Origin: Actinophytocola sp036555685 | GTDB lineage: Bacteria; Actinomycetota; Actinomycetes; Mycobacteriales; Pseudonocardiaceae | NCBI RefSeq assembly: GCF_036555685.1 | Contig: NZ_DATBKY010000041.1 | Span: 1 to 64,000 of the forward strand | Direction: 5' to 3' | Length of the DNA: 64,000 nucleotides | Part shown: positions 8,008 to 15,260 of the stretch, in pieces | Layout of the letters: each line of letters starts with the position of its first letter | How positions within the stretch are numbered: the stretch's first letter is position 1 | Notes under the pieces: generated by a model | Seen by the model: the letters and a program-made list of their open reading frames with translations, nothing else | Told to the model about the DNA's origin: nothing | Database searches by the model: none | Translations under genes and position numbers: made by a program

Positions 8008-9116
8008 GTGCTCCAGTGAACCTGCTCTACACCGACATCGAGGATCAGCTCCGCGCGAGCGTGCGGGACCTGCTGACCGACCGCGCGCAGCCGGCGTCCA
8101 TCCTGGCCCGCTGCGAGACCGACAAGCCGTACGACCTGGACCTGTGGCGCACGCTCACCGGTGAGCTCGGCGCCGGCTCGCTGCACGTGCCCGAGGAGCT
8201 CGGCGGTCAGGGCGCGTCCACGCGCGAGATGGCCGTGGTGATGGAGGAGCTCGGCCGCTCGGTCGCGCCGGTGCCGTTCCTCGGCAGCGCGGTGCTGGCC
8301 ACGACCGCGCTGCTCGGCGTCGAGGCGACCGACGCGGTGCGCGAGCTGCTCGACGCGCTCGGCGCCGGCCGCTCGGTCGGCGCGCTCGCGGTCTCGCTCG
8401 GCACGGCCCCGGCCGGACCGTTCCCGTCCACTGTGGAGTACGACGGCGACACGCTGCGCGGCTCGGTCCGCTCGGTCGGCGACGCGCTCGCCGCGGACGT
8501 GCTGGTCGTGCCGGCTACCGGACCGGAGGGCCCACGGCTGTTCTCGGTGCCGGTCGGTCAGGCGGGGGTCACCGTGGCACCGGTGGTGTCGCTCGACCTC
8601 ACCCGCCCGGTCGCGGACGTCTCGTTCGACGGCGCCACCGCCACCGCGCTCCCGGGTGTTGCGGAACCCGCGCTGGACGGTGCACTGTGGACGGCCGCCG
8701 CGCTGCTGGCGTCCGAGGAGGTCGGCGTGACCGACTGGTGCCTGACGACCACGGTGGCCTACCTCAAGGAGCGCCACCAGTTCGGCCGGCCGGTCGGCTC
8801 GTTCCAGGCGCTCAAGCACCGGCTCGCCGACCTGTTCCAGGAGCTCGCGCTGGCCCGTGCCGCGGCCCGGGCGGCGGCCGCCACGCCGGGCACGTCCGAC
8901 GAGGCGCGGCTCGCCGCGAGCCTCGCGAACTCGCTGTGCTCGACGGTCGCGGTGCACGCGGCGGAGGAATGCGTGCAGCTGCACGGCGGCATCGGCATGA
9001 CGTGGGAGCACCCGGCGCACCTGTACCTCAAGCGCGCCAAGGCCGACCAGCTCGCGCTCGGCACGCCGGGCCGGCACCGCCGGCTGCTCGCCCCGCTCGC
9101 GAACCTGCCGGCGTGA
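8004..9116 (+). CDS. acyl-CoA dehydrogenase (FadE family), second of a pair
   Basis: This 370-residue acyl-CoA dehydrogenase homologue has the C-terminal signature EECVQLHGGIGMTWEHPAHLYLKR and the central KERHQFGRPVGSFQALKHRLADL helix. It lacks the well-preserved mid-region of the upstream protein, as is common for the partner subunit in heteromeric FadE pairs. The GTG at 8004 overlaps the previous stop; a second in-frame GTG is at 8016. Translation is probably coupled throughout the operon. The substrate is unknown. Confidence 0.9.
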   Translation: MSAPVNLLYTDIEDQLRASVRDLLTDRAQPASILARCETDKPYDLDLWRTLTGELGAGSLHVPEELGGQGASTREMAVVMEELGRSVAPVPFLGSAVLATTALLGVEATDAVRELLDALGAGRSVGALAVSLGTAPAGPFPSTVEYDGDTLRGSVRSVGDALAADVLVVPATGPEGPRLFSVPVGQAGVTVAPVVSLDLTRPVADVSFDGATATALPGVAEPALDGALWTAAALLASEEVGVTDWCLTTTVAYLKERHQFGRPVGSFQALKHRLADLFQELALARAAARAAAATPGTSDEARLAASLANSLCSTVAVHAAEECVQLHGGIGMTWEHPAHLYLKRAKADQLALGTPGRHRRLLAPLANLPA

Positions 9117-9727
9117 CCCAGCTGCCGATCCCGGACGAGCTGTGGCCGGACATCCGGCCGGCGGCGGCGCGCCGGCTGATGGCCGCGGCGGTCGAGTCGT
9201 TCGCCGAGCGCGGCTATCACGCGACGACGACCCGGGACATCGCGACCGCGGCCGGGATGAGTCCCGCGGCGCTGTACGTGCACTTCCCGGCGAAGTCGTC
9301 GGTGCTGTTCGCGATCAGCCGCAGCGGTCACGAGCGAACGCTCGCGATGGTCGAGTCGATCGTGTCCGCCGACCCCGATCCGGTCGTCACGATGCGCGCG
9401 CTGGTGGAGAAGTTCGTCGCCTGGCACGCGAAGCGGCACGTCGTCGCCCGGGTGGTGCAGCACGAGCTGCACGCGCTGCCGCCCGCCGACTACGAGCTGG
9501 TCGCGGACCTGCGGCGGCGCACCGAGCGGCTCGTCCGGGAGGTGATCACACGCGGCGTCGAGCAGGGCGCGTTCGCGGTGCCCGACGTGCGGACGGCGGC
9601 GCGGGCGGTGCTGTCGCTGGGCATCGACGTCGCCCGCTGGTACACCCCGGTCAGCAAGCCGACGCCGGCGATGCTCGGCCGGCAGTACGCCGATCTCGTG
9701 CTGAGCATGCTCGGCCACCGGGGATAA
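9113..9727 (+). CDS. TetR-family transcriptional regulator, end of acyl-CoA operon
   Basis: This 204-residue regulator has an N-terminal helix-turn-helix (ERGYHATTTRDIATAAGMSPAALYVHFPAKSSVLFAI) and a variable helical ligand domain. It starts with GTG overlapping the stop of the second acyl-CoA dehydrogenase. Being the last gene of the operon suggests autoregulation through the palindrome at 5569-5586, with an acyl-CoA as inducer. The helix-turn-helix resembles the KstR/KstR2 type of lipid regulator, but I cannot assign it to either. Confidence 0.9.
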   Translation: MTQLPIPDELWPDIRPAAARRLMAAAVESFAERGYHATTTRDIATAAGMSPAALYVHFPAKSSVLFAISRSGHERTLAMVESIVSADPDPVVTMRALVEKFVAWHAKRHVVARVVQHELHALPPADYELVADLRRRTERLVREVITRGVEQGAFAVPDVRTAARAVLSLGIDVARWYTPVSKPTPAMLGRQYADLVLSMLGHRG

Positions 9728-9790
9728 CAGGGAACAGGACAGTCCGTTCGTCGGTGCCGCGAGTGATCTACGTCATGCTTCGCTGGCCCC

Positions 9791-10546
9791 ATGAGGGCCG
9801 TGTCGCGCACGTTCAGCGTTGTTGCCGGAACCGCCGCCGTCATGCTCGCCGCACCGGCGCTCGCCTGGGCGACCCCACCGCCCGCCCTGCCGGCGAACTT
9901 CACCGCCGCGGACGGCAAGTGGCAGCCGGCCTTCGACTACGACGGCGATGGCTGCTACCCCACCCCCGCGATCGGCCCGGACGGCACGCTGAACCCGGGC
10001 CTGAACCCGTCCGGCGCGCTGAACGGCAACTGCCACGACCGGTCGGACCTGGACAACACCAACTCGTACTCGCGGTCCACGTGCAACAACGGCTGGTGCG
10101 CGTACCTCTACGACCTGTACTTCGAAAAGGACCAGGCGGTCGCGGGCTGGGACCCGTTCGGCCACCGGCACGACATCGAGCACGTCGTGGTGTGGGTCAA
10201 CGGCGACGCGGCCAAGTACGTGTCGGTGTCCCGGCACGGCGACTACGACACCTACCCCAGCTCGCAGGTCGGCTTCCAGGGCACGCACGCGAAGGTCGTC
10301 TACCACAAGGACGGCGCGACGACGCACTGCTTCCGGCTCGCCGGTATGAACGAGCAGCCGGAGAACGACTACGGCACGTGGCAGTACCCGGACCTGGTGA
10401 GCTGGGGCGGCTACCCGGCCGGCATCCGGGCCAAGCTGACCTCCGCCGACTTCGGCGAGGCGAGCCTGGGCATCAAGGACAGCGCGTTCGCGAACAACCT
10501 CGCCGAGGCCAAGCCGTCCGGCATCCCGTTCAACCCGAACGCGTGA
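9791..10546 (+). CDS. secreted NPP1/NLP (necrosis- and ethylene-inducing-like) protein
   Basis: This 251-residue protein has a Sec signal peptide (residues 1-27, cleavage near AWA) and then an NPP1 domain. The hallmark heptapeptide GHRHDWE of NLPs appears as GHRHDIE at residues 124-130, so the tryptophan is isoleucine, followed by HVVVWV. The upstream YLYDLYFEKDQ strand and four cysteines in the N-terminal half fit the family. NLPs bind a metal with this motif and damage plant membranes; bacterial members also occur in soil saprophytes, so the role here is open. It stands alone between a TetR gene and the sugar operon. Confidence 0.88.
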   Translation: MRAVSRTFSVVAGTAAVMLAAPALAWATPPPALPANFTAADGKWQPAFDYDGDGCYPTPAIGPDGTLNPGLNPSGALNGNCHDRSDLDNTNSYSRSTCNNGWCAYLYDLYFEKDQAVAGWDPFGHRHDIEHVVVWVNGDAAKYVSVSRHGDYDTYPSSQVGFQGTHAKVVYHKDGATTHCFRLAGMNEQPENDYGTWQYPDLVSWGGYPAGIRAKLTSADFGEASLGIKDSAFANNLAEAKPSGIPFNPNA

Positions 10547-10656
10547 CCGCCTCTCCGAAGTCGACCCTTGTGGTCACCTTGGCCTGATGCCCTCCAGGTC
10601 CGCACGCACGTGTGGCTGGATGCGTCCCGTTCCCCTTGGGTGCGGTTGCGAGGCAT

Positions 10657-10662
10657 TACATT
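10657..10662 (+). promoter_or_regulatory. -10 box TACATT of the leaderless sugar operon
   Basis: TACATT ends 7 bases before the GTG start of the ROK kinase at 10670, and no Shine-Dalgarno sequence is present. It supports choosing this GTG rather than the upstream in-frame ATG at 10568. Confidence 0.45.
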
Positions 10663-10669
10663 TGCGTTC

Positions 10670-11584
10670 GTGGACGTTGAGGCGGAGCGGCTGGTCGCGG
10701 CCATTGATGTCGGCGGCACCTCGATCAAGGCCGCGCTGGTCGCCGAGGACCTGCGCGTCGTGCACGCCCACCGCACCCCGACCCCAAGGGTGGACGGCAG
10801 CGTGGACGTCGGGCAGATCGCCGCGCTGATCGAGGAGCTGCGGACGACCGCCGGTGCCGCCGTGGTGTGCGGGGTGGGGGTCGCGGCGCCGGGGATCATC
10901 GACGAGGAGCACGGCATCGCGCGGGCCGCGGTCAACCTCGGCTGGCGCGAGCTGCCGCTGCGCGCGCTGCTGTCCGAGGCCGCCGGCATGCCGGTCGCGC
11001 TCGGCCACGACGTGCGGACCGGCGGGCTCGCCGAGTTCACCGTCGGCGCGGCGACCGGGGTGCGCAACGCGATGTTCATGCCGATCGGCACGGGCATCGC
11101 GGCGGCCGTGCTGGTCGACGGCCACCGGCTGGACGCGGACGGCTACGCGGGCGAGATCGGCCACGTCGTCGTCGATCCACAAGGGACTATTTGTGGCTGT
11201 GGCGTCCGCGGCTGTCTGGAGACCGTCGCCTCCGCCATGCACATCGCGCGCCGCTACGGCGAGGTGAGTGGCAAGCCGGTGACCCGGGCCGCGGACGTCG
11301 CCGAGGCGGTACGGGCCGGCGACCCGCATGCGGTGGCCGTGTGGGACCGCGCGATCGAGGGGCTCGCCGCCGCGCTGACGATCGCGAGCACGCTGTTCGC
11401 CCCGGAGATCGTGGCGATCGGCGGCGGTCTCGCGGAGTCCGGCGACACGCTGCTGGCCCCGCTACGGGAGGCGCTGGTCGGGCGGACGACCTTCCAGCGG
11501 GTGCCGAAGATCGTGCCGGCCTCGCTGGGCGACAACGCGGGCTGCATCGGGTCGGCGATCATGGCCTGGAAGACCGTCACGTGA
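10670..11584 (+). CDS. ROK-family sugar kinase
   Basis: This 304-residue ROK protein phosphorylates a hexose or N-acetylhexosamine. It has the ATP loop DVGGTSIKAAL, the GVAAPGIID motif, the EIGHVVVDP metal-site histidine and the zinc motif CGCGVRGCLE (C-x-C-G-x-x-G-C-x-E). No DNA-binding domain is present, so it is a kinase and not a ROK repressor. The GTG at 10670 gives the standard N-terminus. Its stop overlaps the next start (GTGA). Together with the PfkB kinase and the aldolase it forms a short catabolic route from a sugar to triose phosphates. Confidence 0.92.
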   Translation: MDVEAERLVAAIDVGGTSIKAALVAEDLRVVHAHRTPTPRVDGSVDVGQIAALIEELRTTAGAAVVCGVGVAAPGIIDEEHGIARAAVNLGWRELPLRALLSEAAGMPVALGHDVRTGGLAEFTVGAATGVRNAMFMPIGTGIAAAVLVDGHRLDADGYAGEIGHVVVDPQGTICGCGVRGCLETVASAMHIARRYGEVSGKPVTRAADVAEAVRAGDPHAVAVWDRAIEGLAAALTIASTLFAPEIVAIGGGLAESGDTLLAPLREALVGRTTFQRVPKIVPASLGDNAGCIGSAIMAWKTVT

Positions 11585-12501
11585 TCCTGACCGTCACGCT
11601 GAACGCGGCGCTCGACGTCACCTACCACGTGCCGGCCCTGGTGCCCGGCGCCACGCATCGCGCGTCGCCGACCGGCACGCGGGCCGGGGGCAAGGGGGTC
11701 AACGTGGCCCGGGTGCTGCACGCGCTCGGCCACGACGTGCAGGCCACCGGGTTCGCCGGCGGCGACACCGGCGCGGCGATCCGGGCCGACCTCGCCGCGT
11801 CCGGGATCCGGGAGGCGTTCGTCGAGCCGTCCGCGGCGGCCCGCCGGACGGTGACCGTCGTGTCCGAACAGGACGGTACGGCGACGGCGTTCAACGAGCC
11901 CGGACCTCGCTTGTCCATCGAGGACTGGACCTGGTTCGTGGGCCGGTACCACGAGCTGGCCTCGCGCGCGGACGTCGTGGTGCTGTCCGGCAGCCTGCCG
12001 CCCGGACTGCCCGACCACGCCTACGCGCAGTTGCTCGGGGCGACGCCCGTGCCGGCGATCCTGGACACCTCGGGCGCGCCGCTGCTCGAGGGCGCCGCCG
12101 CGCGGCCGCACGTCGTGAAGCCCAACGCCGACGAGCTGGCCGTCACCGGCGAGGCCGACCCGCTCGCGGCGGCGCGGCGGCTGCGCTCCGCCGGTGCCGG
12201 CGCGGTGGTCGCCTCCCGGGGTGCGGACGGCCTGGTCGCGGTCACCGGAGAGGGCTGCTGGCGCGCGGCCGCGCCGGAACCGCTGCACGGCAACCCGACC
12301 GGCGCGGGCGACGCCTGCGTGGCCGCGCTCGCGGGTGGAGTCGCGGCCGGCGCGCCGTGGCCGGCCGTGCTCGCGGACGCGGTCGCGCTGTCGGCCGCCG
12401 CGGTGGCTCGCCCGCTGGCCGGTGACGTGGACACGACGACCTACCGGCGGCTGGTGCGTCTGGTTTCGGTGGAGGAACTCGATGCTGACCTCGACCGCTG
12501 A
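11581..12501 (+). CDS. PfkB-family sugar-phosphate kinase (1-phosphofructokinase / tagatose-6-phosphate kinase type)
   Basis: This 306-residue protein belongs to the hexose-phosphate branch of the PfkB family. It begins ILTVTLNAALDVTYHV as in FruK/LacC, contains TRAGGKGVNVARVL in the substrate region, and carries the C-terminal catalytic signature NPTGAGDACVAAL with the aspartate base. It would make a 1,6-bisphosphate for the following aldolase. Start overlaps the ROK stop, and its own end overlaps the aldolase gene by 20 bases. Whether the substrate is fructose-1-P, tagatose-6-P or another ester cannot be read from sequence. Confidence 0.91.
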   Translation: MILTVTLNAALDVTYHVPALVPGATHRASPTGTRAGGKGVNVARVLHALGHDVQATGFAGGDTGAAIRADLAASGIREAFVEPSAAARRTVTVVSEQDGTATAFNEPGPRLSIEDWTWFVGRYHELASRADVVVLSGSLPPGLPDHAYAQLLGATPVPAILDTSGAPLLEGAAARPHVVKPNADELAVTGEADPLAAARRLRSAGAGAVVASRGADGLVAVTGEGCWRAAAPEPLHGNPTGAGDACVAALAGGVAAGAPWPAVLADAVALSAAAVARPLAGDVDTTTYRRLVRLVSVEELDADLDR

Positions 12502-13312
12502 GATCGTCGGCGCCGCGGCCGACGCCGGCCGCGGGGTGGGCGCGTTCAACGTCATCCAGCTCGAGCACGCGTCGGCACTCGTCGCCGGCGCGGAGTCGGC
12601 CGGGACGCCGGTGGTGTTGCAGATCAGCGAGAACGCGGTGCGCTACCACGGTTCGCTGGAGCCGCTGGCCCTCGCCACGCTGGCGGTGGCACGGGCCTCG
12701 TCGGTGCCGGTGGCGGTGCACCTGGACCACGCGACGGACGTGTCGCTCGTGCACGAGGCGGTGCGGCTGGGGTTCGGCTCGGTCATGTACGACGCGTCCA
12801 CGATGTCCTATGCGGACAATGTGGCGTCTACTTCGGACGTTGTGGCACGCTGCCATGCGGCGGGCGTCTACGTGGAGGCGGAGCTGGGCGAGGTGGGCGG
12901 CAAGGACGGCGTGCACGCGCCGGGCGCGCGGACGGATCCCGCGGACGCCCGGGCCTACGTGGCGTCGACGGGCATCGACGCGCTGGCGGTGGCCGTAGGC
13001 ACGTCACACGCGATGCTGACCCGCGACGCGGCGATCGACCTGGACCTGATCGCCCGCCTGCACGAGACGGTGCCGGTCCCGCTGGTACTGCACGGCTCCT
13101 CGGGTGTCCCCGACGCGGACCTCACCCGCGCGGTGCGGGCCGGCATGACAAAGATCAACATCGCGACGCAGCTGAACAAGACGTTCACGGCCGCGGTCCG
13201 CGGGTACCTCGCCGCACACCCGGACGTGGTGGACACCCGCAAGTACCTGGCCGCCGCCCGAACCGCGGTGACCGCGGAGGTGGCCCGGCTGCTGGGCGTG
13301 CTCGGGGCGTGA
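12482..13312 (+). CDS. class II ketose-bisphosphate aldolase (FbaA/GatY-KbaY type)
   Basis: This 276-residue zinc aldolase cleaves a ketose 1,6-bisphosphate to dihydroxyacetone phosphate and glyceraldehyde 3-phosphate. The zinc-binding HLDHATD segment, EAELGEVGGKDG, the VGTSHA histidine, LHGSSGV and the KINIATQLN phosphate site are all visible; VGTSHA replaces the usual GTSHG. The ATG at 12482 follows GGAGGAA and lies inside the preceding gene, so the two are translationally linked. Length and motifs fit the tagatose-bisphosphate aldolase branch as well as fructose-bisphosphate aldolase. Confidence 0.91.
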   Translation: MLTSTAEIVGAAADAGRGVGAFNVIQLEHASALVAGAESAGTPVVLQISENAVRYHGSLEPLALATLAVARASSVPVAVHLDHATDVSLVHEAVRLGFGSVMYDASTMSYADNVASTSDVVARCHAAGVYVEAELGEVGGKDGVHAPGARTDPADARAYVASTGIDALAVAVGTSHAMLTRDAAIDLDLIARLHETVPVPLVLHGSSGVPDADLTRAVRAGMTKINIATQLNKTFTAAVRGYLAAHPDVVDTRKYLAAARTAVTAEVARLLGVLGA

Positions 13313-13363
13313 CAACGGCGCCATCCGCGGCCCGAAGTTGTCCACAGGCCCCGACGGAACGCC

Positions 13364-13402
13364 TTGACCAGCCCATTTCCCGATAGAATGGACCTGAGGG
13401 GG
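13364..13402 (+). promoter_or_regulatory. weak promoter-like and hairpin sequence between convergent genes
   Basis: TTGACC and TAGAAT occur 14 bases apart (short of the usual 17) and are followed by a GGGGG-TG-CCCCC inverted repeat. In the 152-base gap between the convergent aldolase and zinc-ribbon genes this could be a terminator or part of a small RNA. I see no coding signal beyond a 19-codon frame. Confidence 0.2.
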
Positions 13403-13464
13403 TGCCCCCGGAGCGGGTGGGGCCGCGATCCACGGGGCCGCGTCTGACGGCCCGTTCTCGGCGG

Positions 13465-13962
13465 TTAGAAGTTCCATCTCGCCGGCAGGTCCGCGCCGCA
13501 GACCGCGCAGATGAAGTCGCCGTCCTTGACCAGGTTGCGTTCGCCGCACGCGGGGCAGCGCCGAAAGATCACCGGGTCCGTGAACTCGCCCGGGTGCGGC
13601 ACGCCCGCGCGTTCGAGTGCGGCGGCGACGGCGGGCCACGAGTCCGGGTCCGGGCAGTAGCCCGTCGACTGGTTGCTGACCTCGCGCACCGTCCACCCGC
13701 CGCCGTCACGGCCGAAGGCGATCTCACCGGCGCTCAGCACCTCCCTGCCGGCGGCGCAGGCCACGTGCTCGCTGCGGCGCGGCGCCAGGCGCAGGACGCC
13801 CAGGAGGTCGACGACGAACGTGAACGGCTCCGTCGCCTCGGCGCCGTGCGCGGTCAACCACGACGCCAGGTCAGCCGGTGTCGTGATAGGGCGTCCTGCG
13901 GTGTCCGGGCGCACCGAGGCCAGCACCTCGTCCGGGCCGATGTAGCGGTACACGCGCGGCAC
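13465..13962 (-). CDS. zinc-ribbon hypothetical protein
   Basis: This 165-residue protein of unknown function ends in a zinc ribbon, CPACGERNLVKDGDFICAVCGADLP, with two CxxC pairs. The N-terminal part (YRYIGPDEVLASV... TTPADLASWL) has no motif I can name. I placed the start at the GTG at 13962; an in-frame GTG at 13953 is nearly as good. It diverges from the ArsR gene with 45 bases between them, so the ArsR promoter region may control both. Confidence 0.75.
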   Translation of the reverse strand: MPRVYRYIGPDEVLASVRPDTAGRPITTPADLASWLTAHGAEATEPFTFVVDLLGVLRLAPRRSEHVACAAGREVLSAGEIAFGRDGGGWTVREVSNQSTGYCPDPDSWPAVAAALERAGVPHPGEFTDPVIFRRCPACGERNLVKDGDFICAVCGADLPARWNF

Positions 13963-13971
13963 GGTAGCGGA

Positions 13972-14001
13972 TTGGCGCTTATATGCTTTCTCATCTATAT
14001 T
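13972..14001 (+). promoter_or_regulatory. promoter TTGGCG-18-TATATT of leaderless arsR-type gene
   Basis: TTGGCG (13972-13977) and TATATT (13996-14001) are 18 bases apart and the -10 ends 6 bases before the ATG at 14008. The region is unusually AT-rich for this genome. Confidence 0.55.
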
Positions 14002-14021
14002 GACGGCATGGCATCTATATT
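13992..14021 (+). repeat. direct repeat CATCTATATT, two copies 20 bp apart
   Basis: CATCTATATT at 13992-14001 recurs exactly at 14012-14021, one copy over the -10 box and one inside the first codons of the ArsR gene. A spacing of two helical turns fits an autoregulatory binding site. Confidence 0.5.
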
Positions 14022-14319
14022 CGAGGTGCTGGCCGAGCCCCGCCGCCGGGAGATTCTCGACATCCTTCGCGGCGGCGAGCGGCCGGTCGGTGACCTGGTC
14101 GAGCGGCTCGCGCTGACCCAGCCCACGGTGTCCAAGCACCTTCGCGTGCTGCGCGGCGCCGGCTTGGTGGAGGTGCGGCAGGACGCGCAGCGCCGCCTGT
14201 ACCGCCTGCGCCTGGAGCCGCTCACCGAGATCGACGCGTGGCTGGCGCCCTACCGTCGCATGTGGACGGACTCCCTGGATGCCCTGGAACGGCACCTCGA
14301 CGAGATGGAGGACCAGTGA
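14008..14319 (+). CDS. ArsR-family winged-helix regulator (metal-independent type)
   Basis: This 103-residue regulator has the ArsR winged helix-turn-helix: VLAEPRRREILDILRGGERPVGDLVERLALTQPTVSKHLRVLRGAGLVEV. It has no cysteine metal site, as in the ArsR proteins that pair with AHSA1-domain proteins. It is leaderless from a clear promoter and overlaps the AHSA1 gene by GTGA. The pair is probably autoregulated, with the AHSA1 protein as its output. Confidence 0.93.
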   Translation: MASIFEVLAEPRRREILDILRGGERPVGDLVERLALTQPTVSKHLRVLRGAGLVEVRQDAQRRLYRLRLEPLTEIDAWLAPYRRMWTDSLDALERHLDEMEDQ

Positions 14320-15260
14320 CCGAACGAGCGACCCTGCAGACGATCGACGGGAAGCCCGTGCTGCGCTTCGAGCGGCGGCTGCGCCACTCCCCCGCCAAGG
14401 TCTGGCGCGCCGTCAGTGAACCGGCCGAGATGGCCCACTGGTTCCCCGCGAAGGTCGAGACCGAGTTGCGGCCCGGCGCGCCGATGCGGTTCGTCTTCCC
14501 GGACGAAGCTCCGGTGGACGACGGCGGGGACGGCGAGGTGCTCGAGGTCGACCCGGAGAAGGTCTACATGTTCCGCTGGAACGCCGACGTGCTGCGCATC
14601 GAGCTGGTCCCGGACGGCGACGGCTGCCTGCTGGTGTTCACCCACACCATCGGCGGCGGTCCGACCGGGCGGCTCGGTGCCGGCCGGACCGCGGCCGGGT
14701 GGGACCAGTGCCTCGAACAGCTCGTGGCCCGGCTCGGCGGGACCGTGGCCGAACCCCGGACCGACTGGCTCACGCCGATGTCCGGCTATATCAAGGAGTT
14801 CGGTCTCGACGAGGGCACCGTCCACGAGACCGGCGACGGCTGGGAGCTACGCTTCGCGCGCGATCTCGTGTGGAAGCCGCCCGCCGACGTGTGGGCGCTG
14901 ATCGTCGAGGATGCCGCTCCCGGGCCCGGCGGCGAGCCGCCGCTGCGCGCCACCAACGGGTACGTGCCCCCCGGGCGGCTCACCGAGGTCGACGAGCCAC
15001 GCGTACTGGAGTACGAGTGGCTGCACGGCGGCACGCCCGCCGGCACCGTGCGCTGGGAGATCGTCTCCGACGAGAAGCTCGGCGTGCGCGTCGAGCTCAC
15101 GCAGACCGTCCCGGCGCGGCTGGCCGACGTGCGCGCGACCGCGCTCGGCGCCTGGCACGTGCAGCTCGAGCTGTTCTTCGGCGCCATCCACGGCGAGATC
15201 CGCCCGTGGCCGGCGGACCGCGCCGAGGAGCTCGCGAAGGAGTACGCCGACCGCCTCTAG
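14316..15260 (+). CDS. tandem AHSA1/SRPBCC-domain protein
   Basis: This 314-residue protein contains two AHSA1-type START-fold units: one at about residues 15-155 (FERRLRHSPAKVWRAVSEPAEMAHWFPA) and a second at about 170-300 (LRFARDLVWKPPADVWALI). Such proteins bind small hydrophobic ligands or act as Hsp90-cochaperone-like modules. It starts with GTG overlapping the ArsR stop. Its stop TAG shares the tetranucleotide CTAG (15257-15260) with the stop of the convergent aminotransferase. No enzymatic function can be assigned. Confidence 0.9.
   Translation: MTERATLQTIDGKPVLRFERRLRHSPAKVWRAVSEPAEMAHWFPAKVETELRPGAPMRFVFPDEAPVDDGGDGEVLEVDPEKVYMFRWNADVLRIELVPDGDGCLLVFTHTIGGGPTGRLGAGRTAAGWDQCLEQLVARLGGTVAEPRTDWLTPMSGYIKEFGLDEGTVHETGDGWELRFARDLVWKPPADVWALIVEDAAPGPGGEPPLRATNGYVPPGRLTEVDEPRVLEYEWLHGGTPAGTVRWEIVSDEKLGVRVELTQTVPARLADVRATALGAWHVQLELFFGAIHGEIRPWPADRAEELAKEYADRL

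Noticed and set aside
13364..13460. Possible small RNA or SRP RNA between convergent genes
   Set aside because: Hairpins and promoter-like boxes are present, but the promoter spacing is 14 and the sequence lacks the conserved SRP RNA tetraloop and symmetric-loop pattern.
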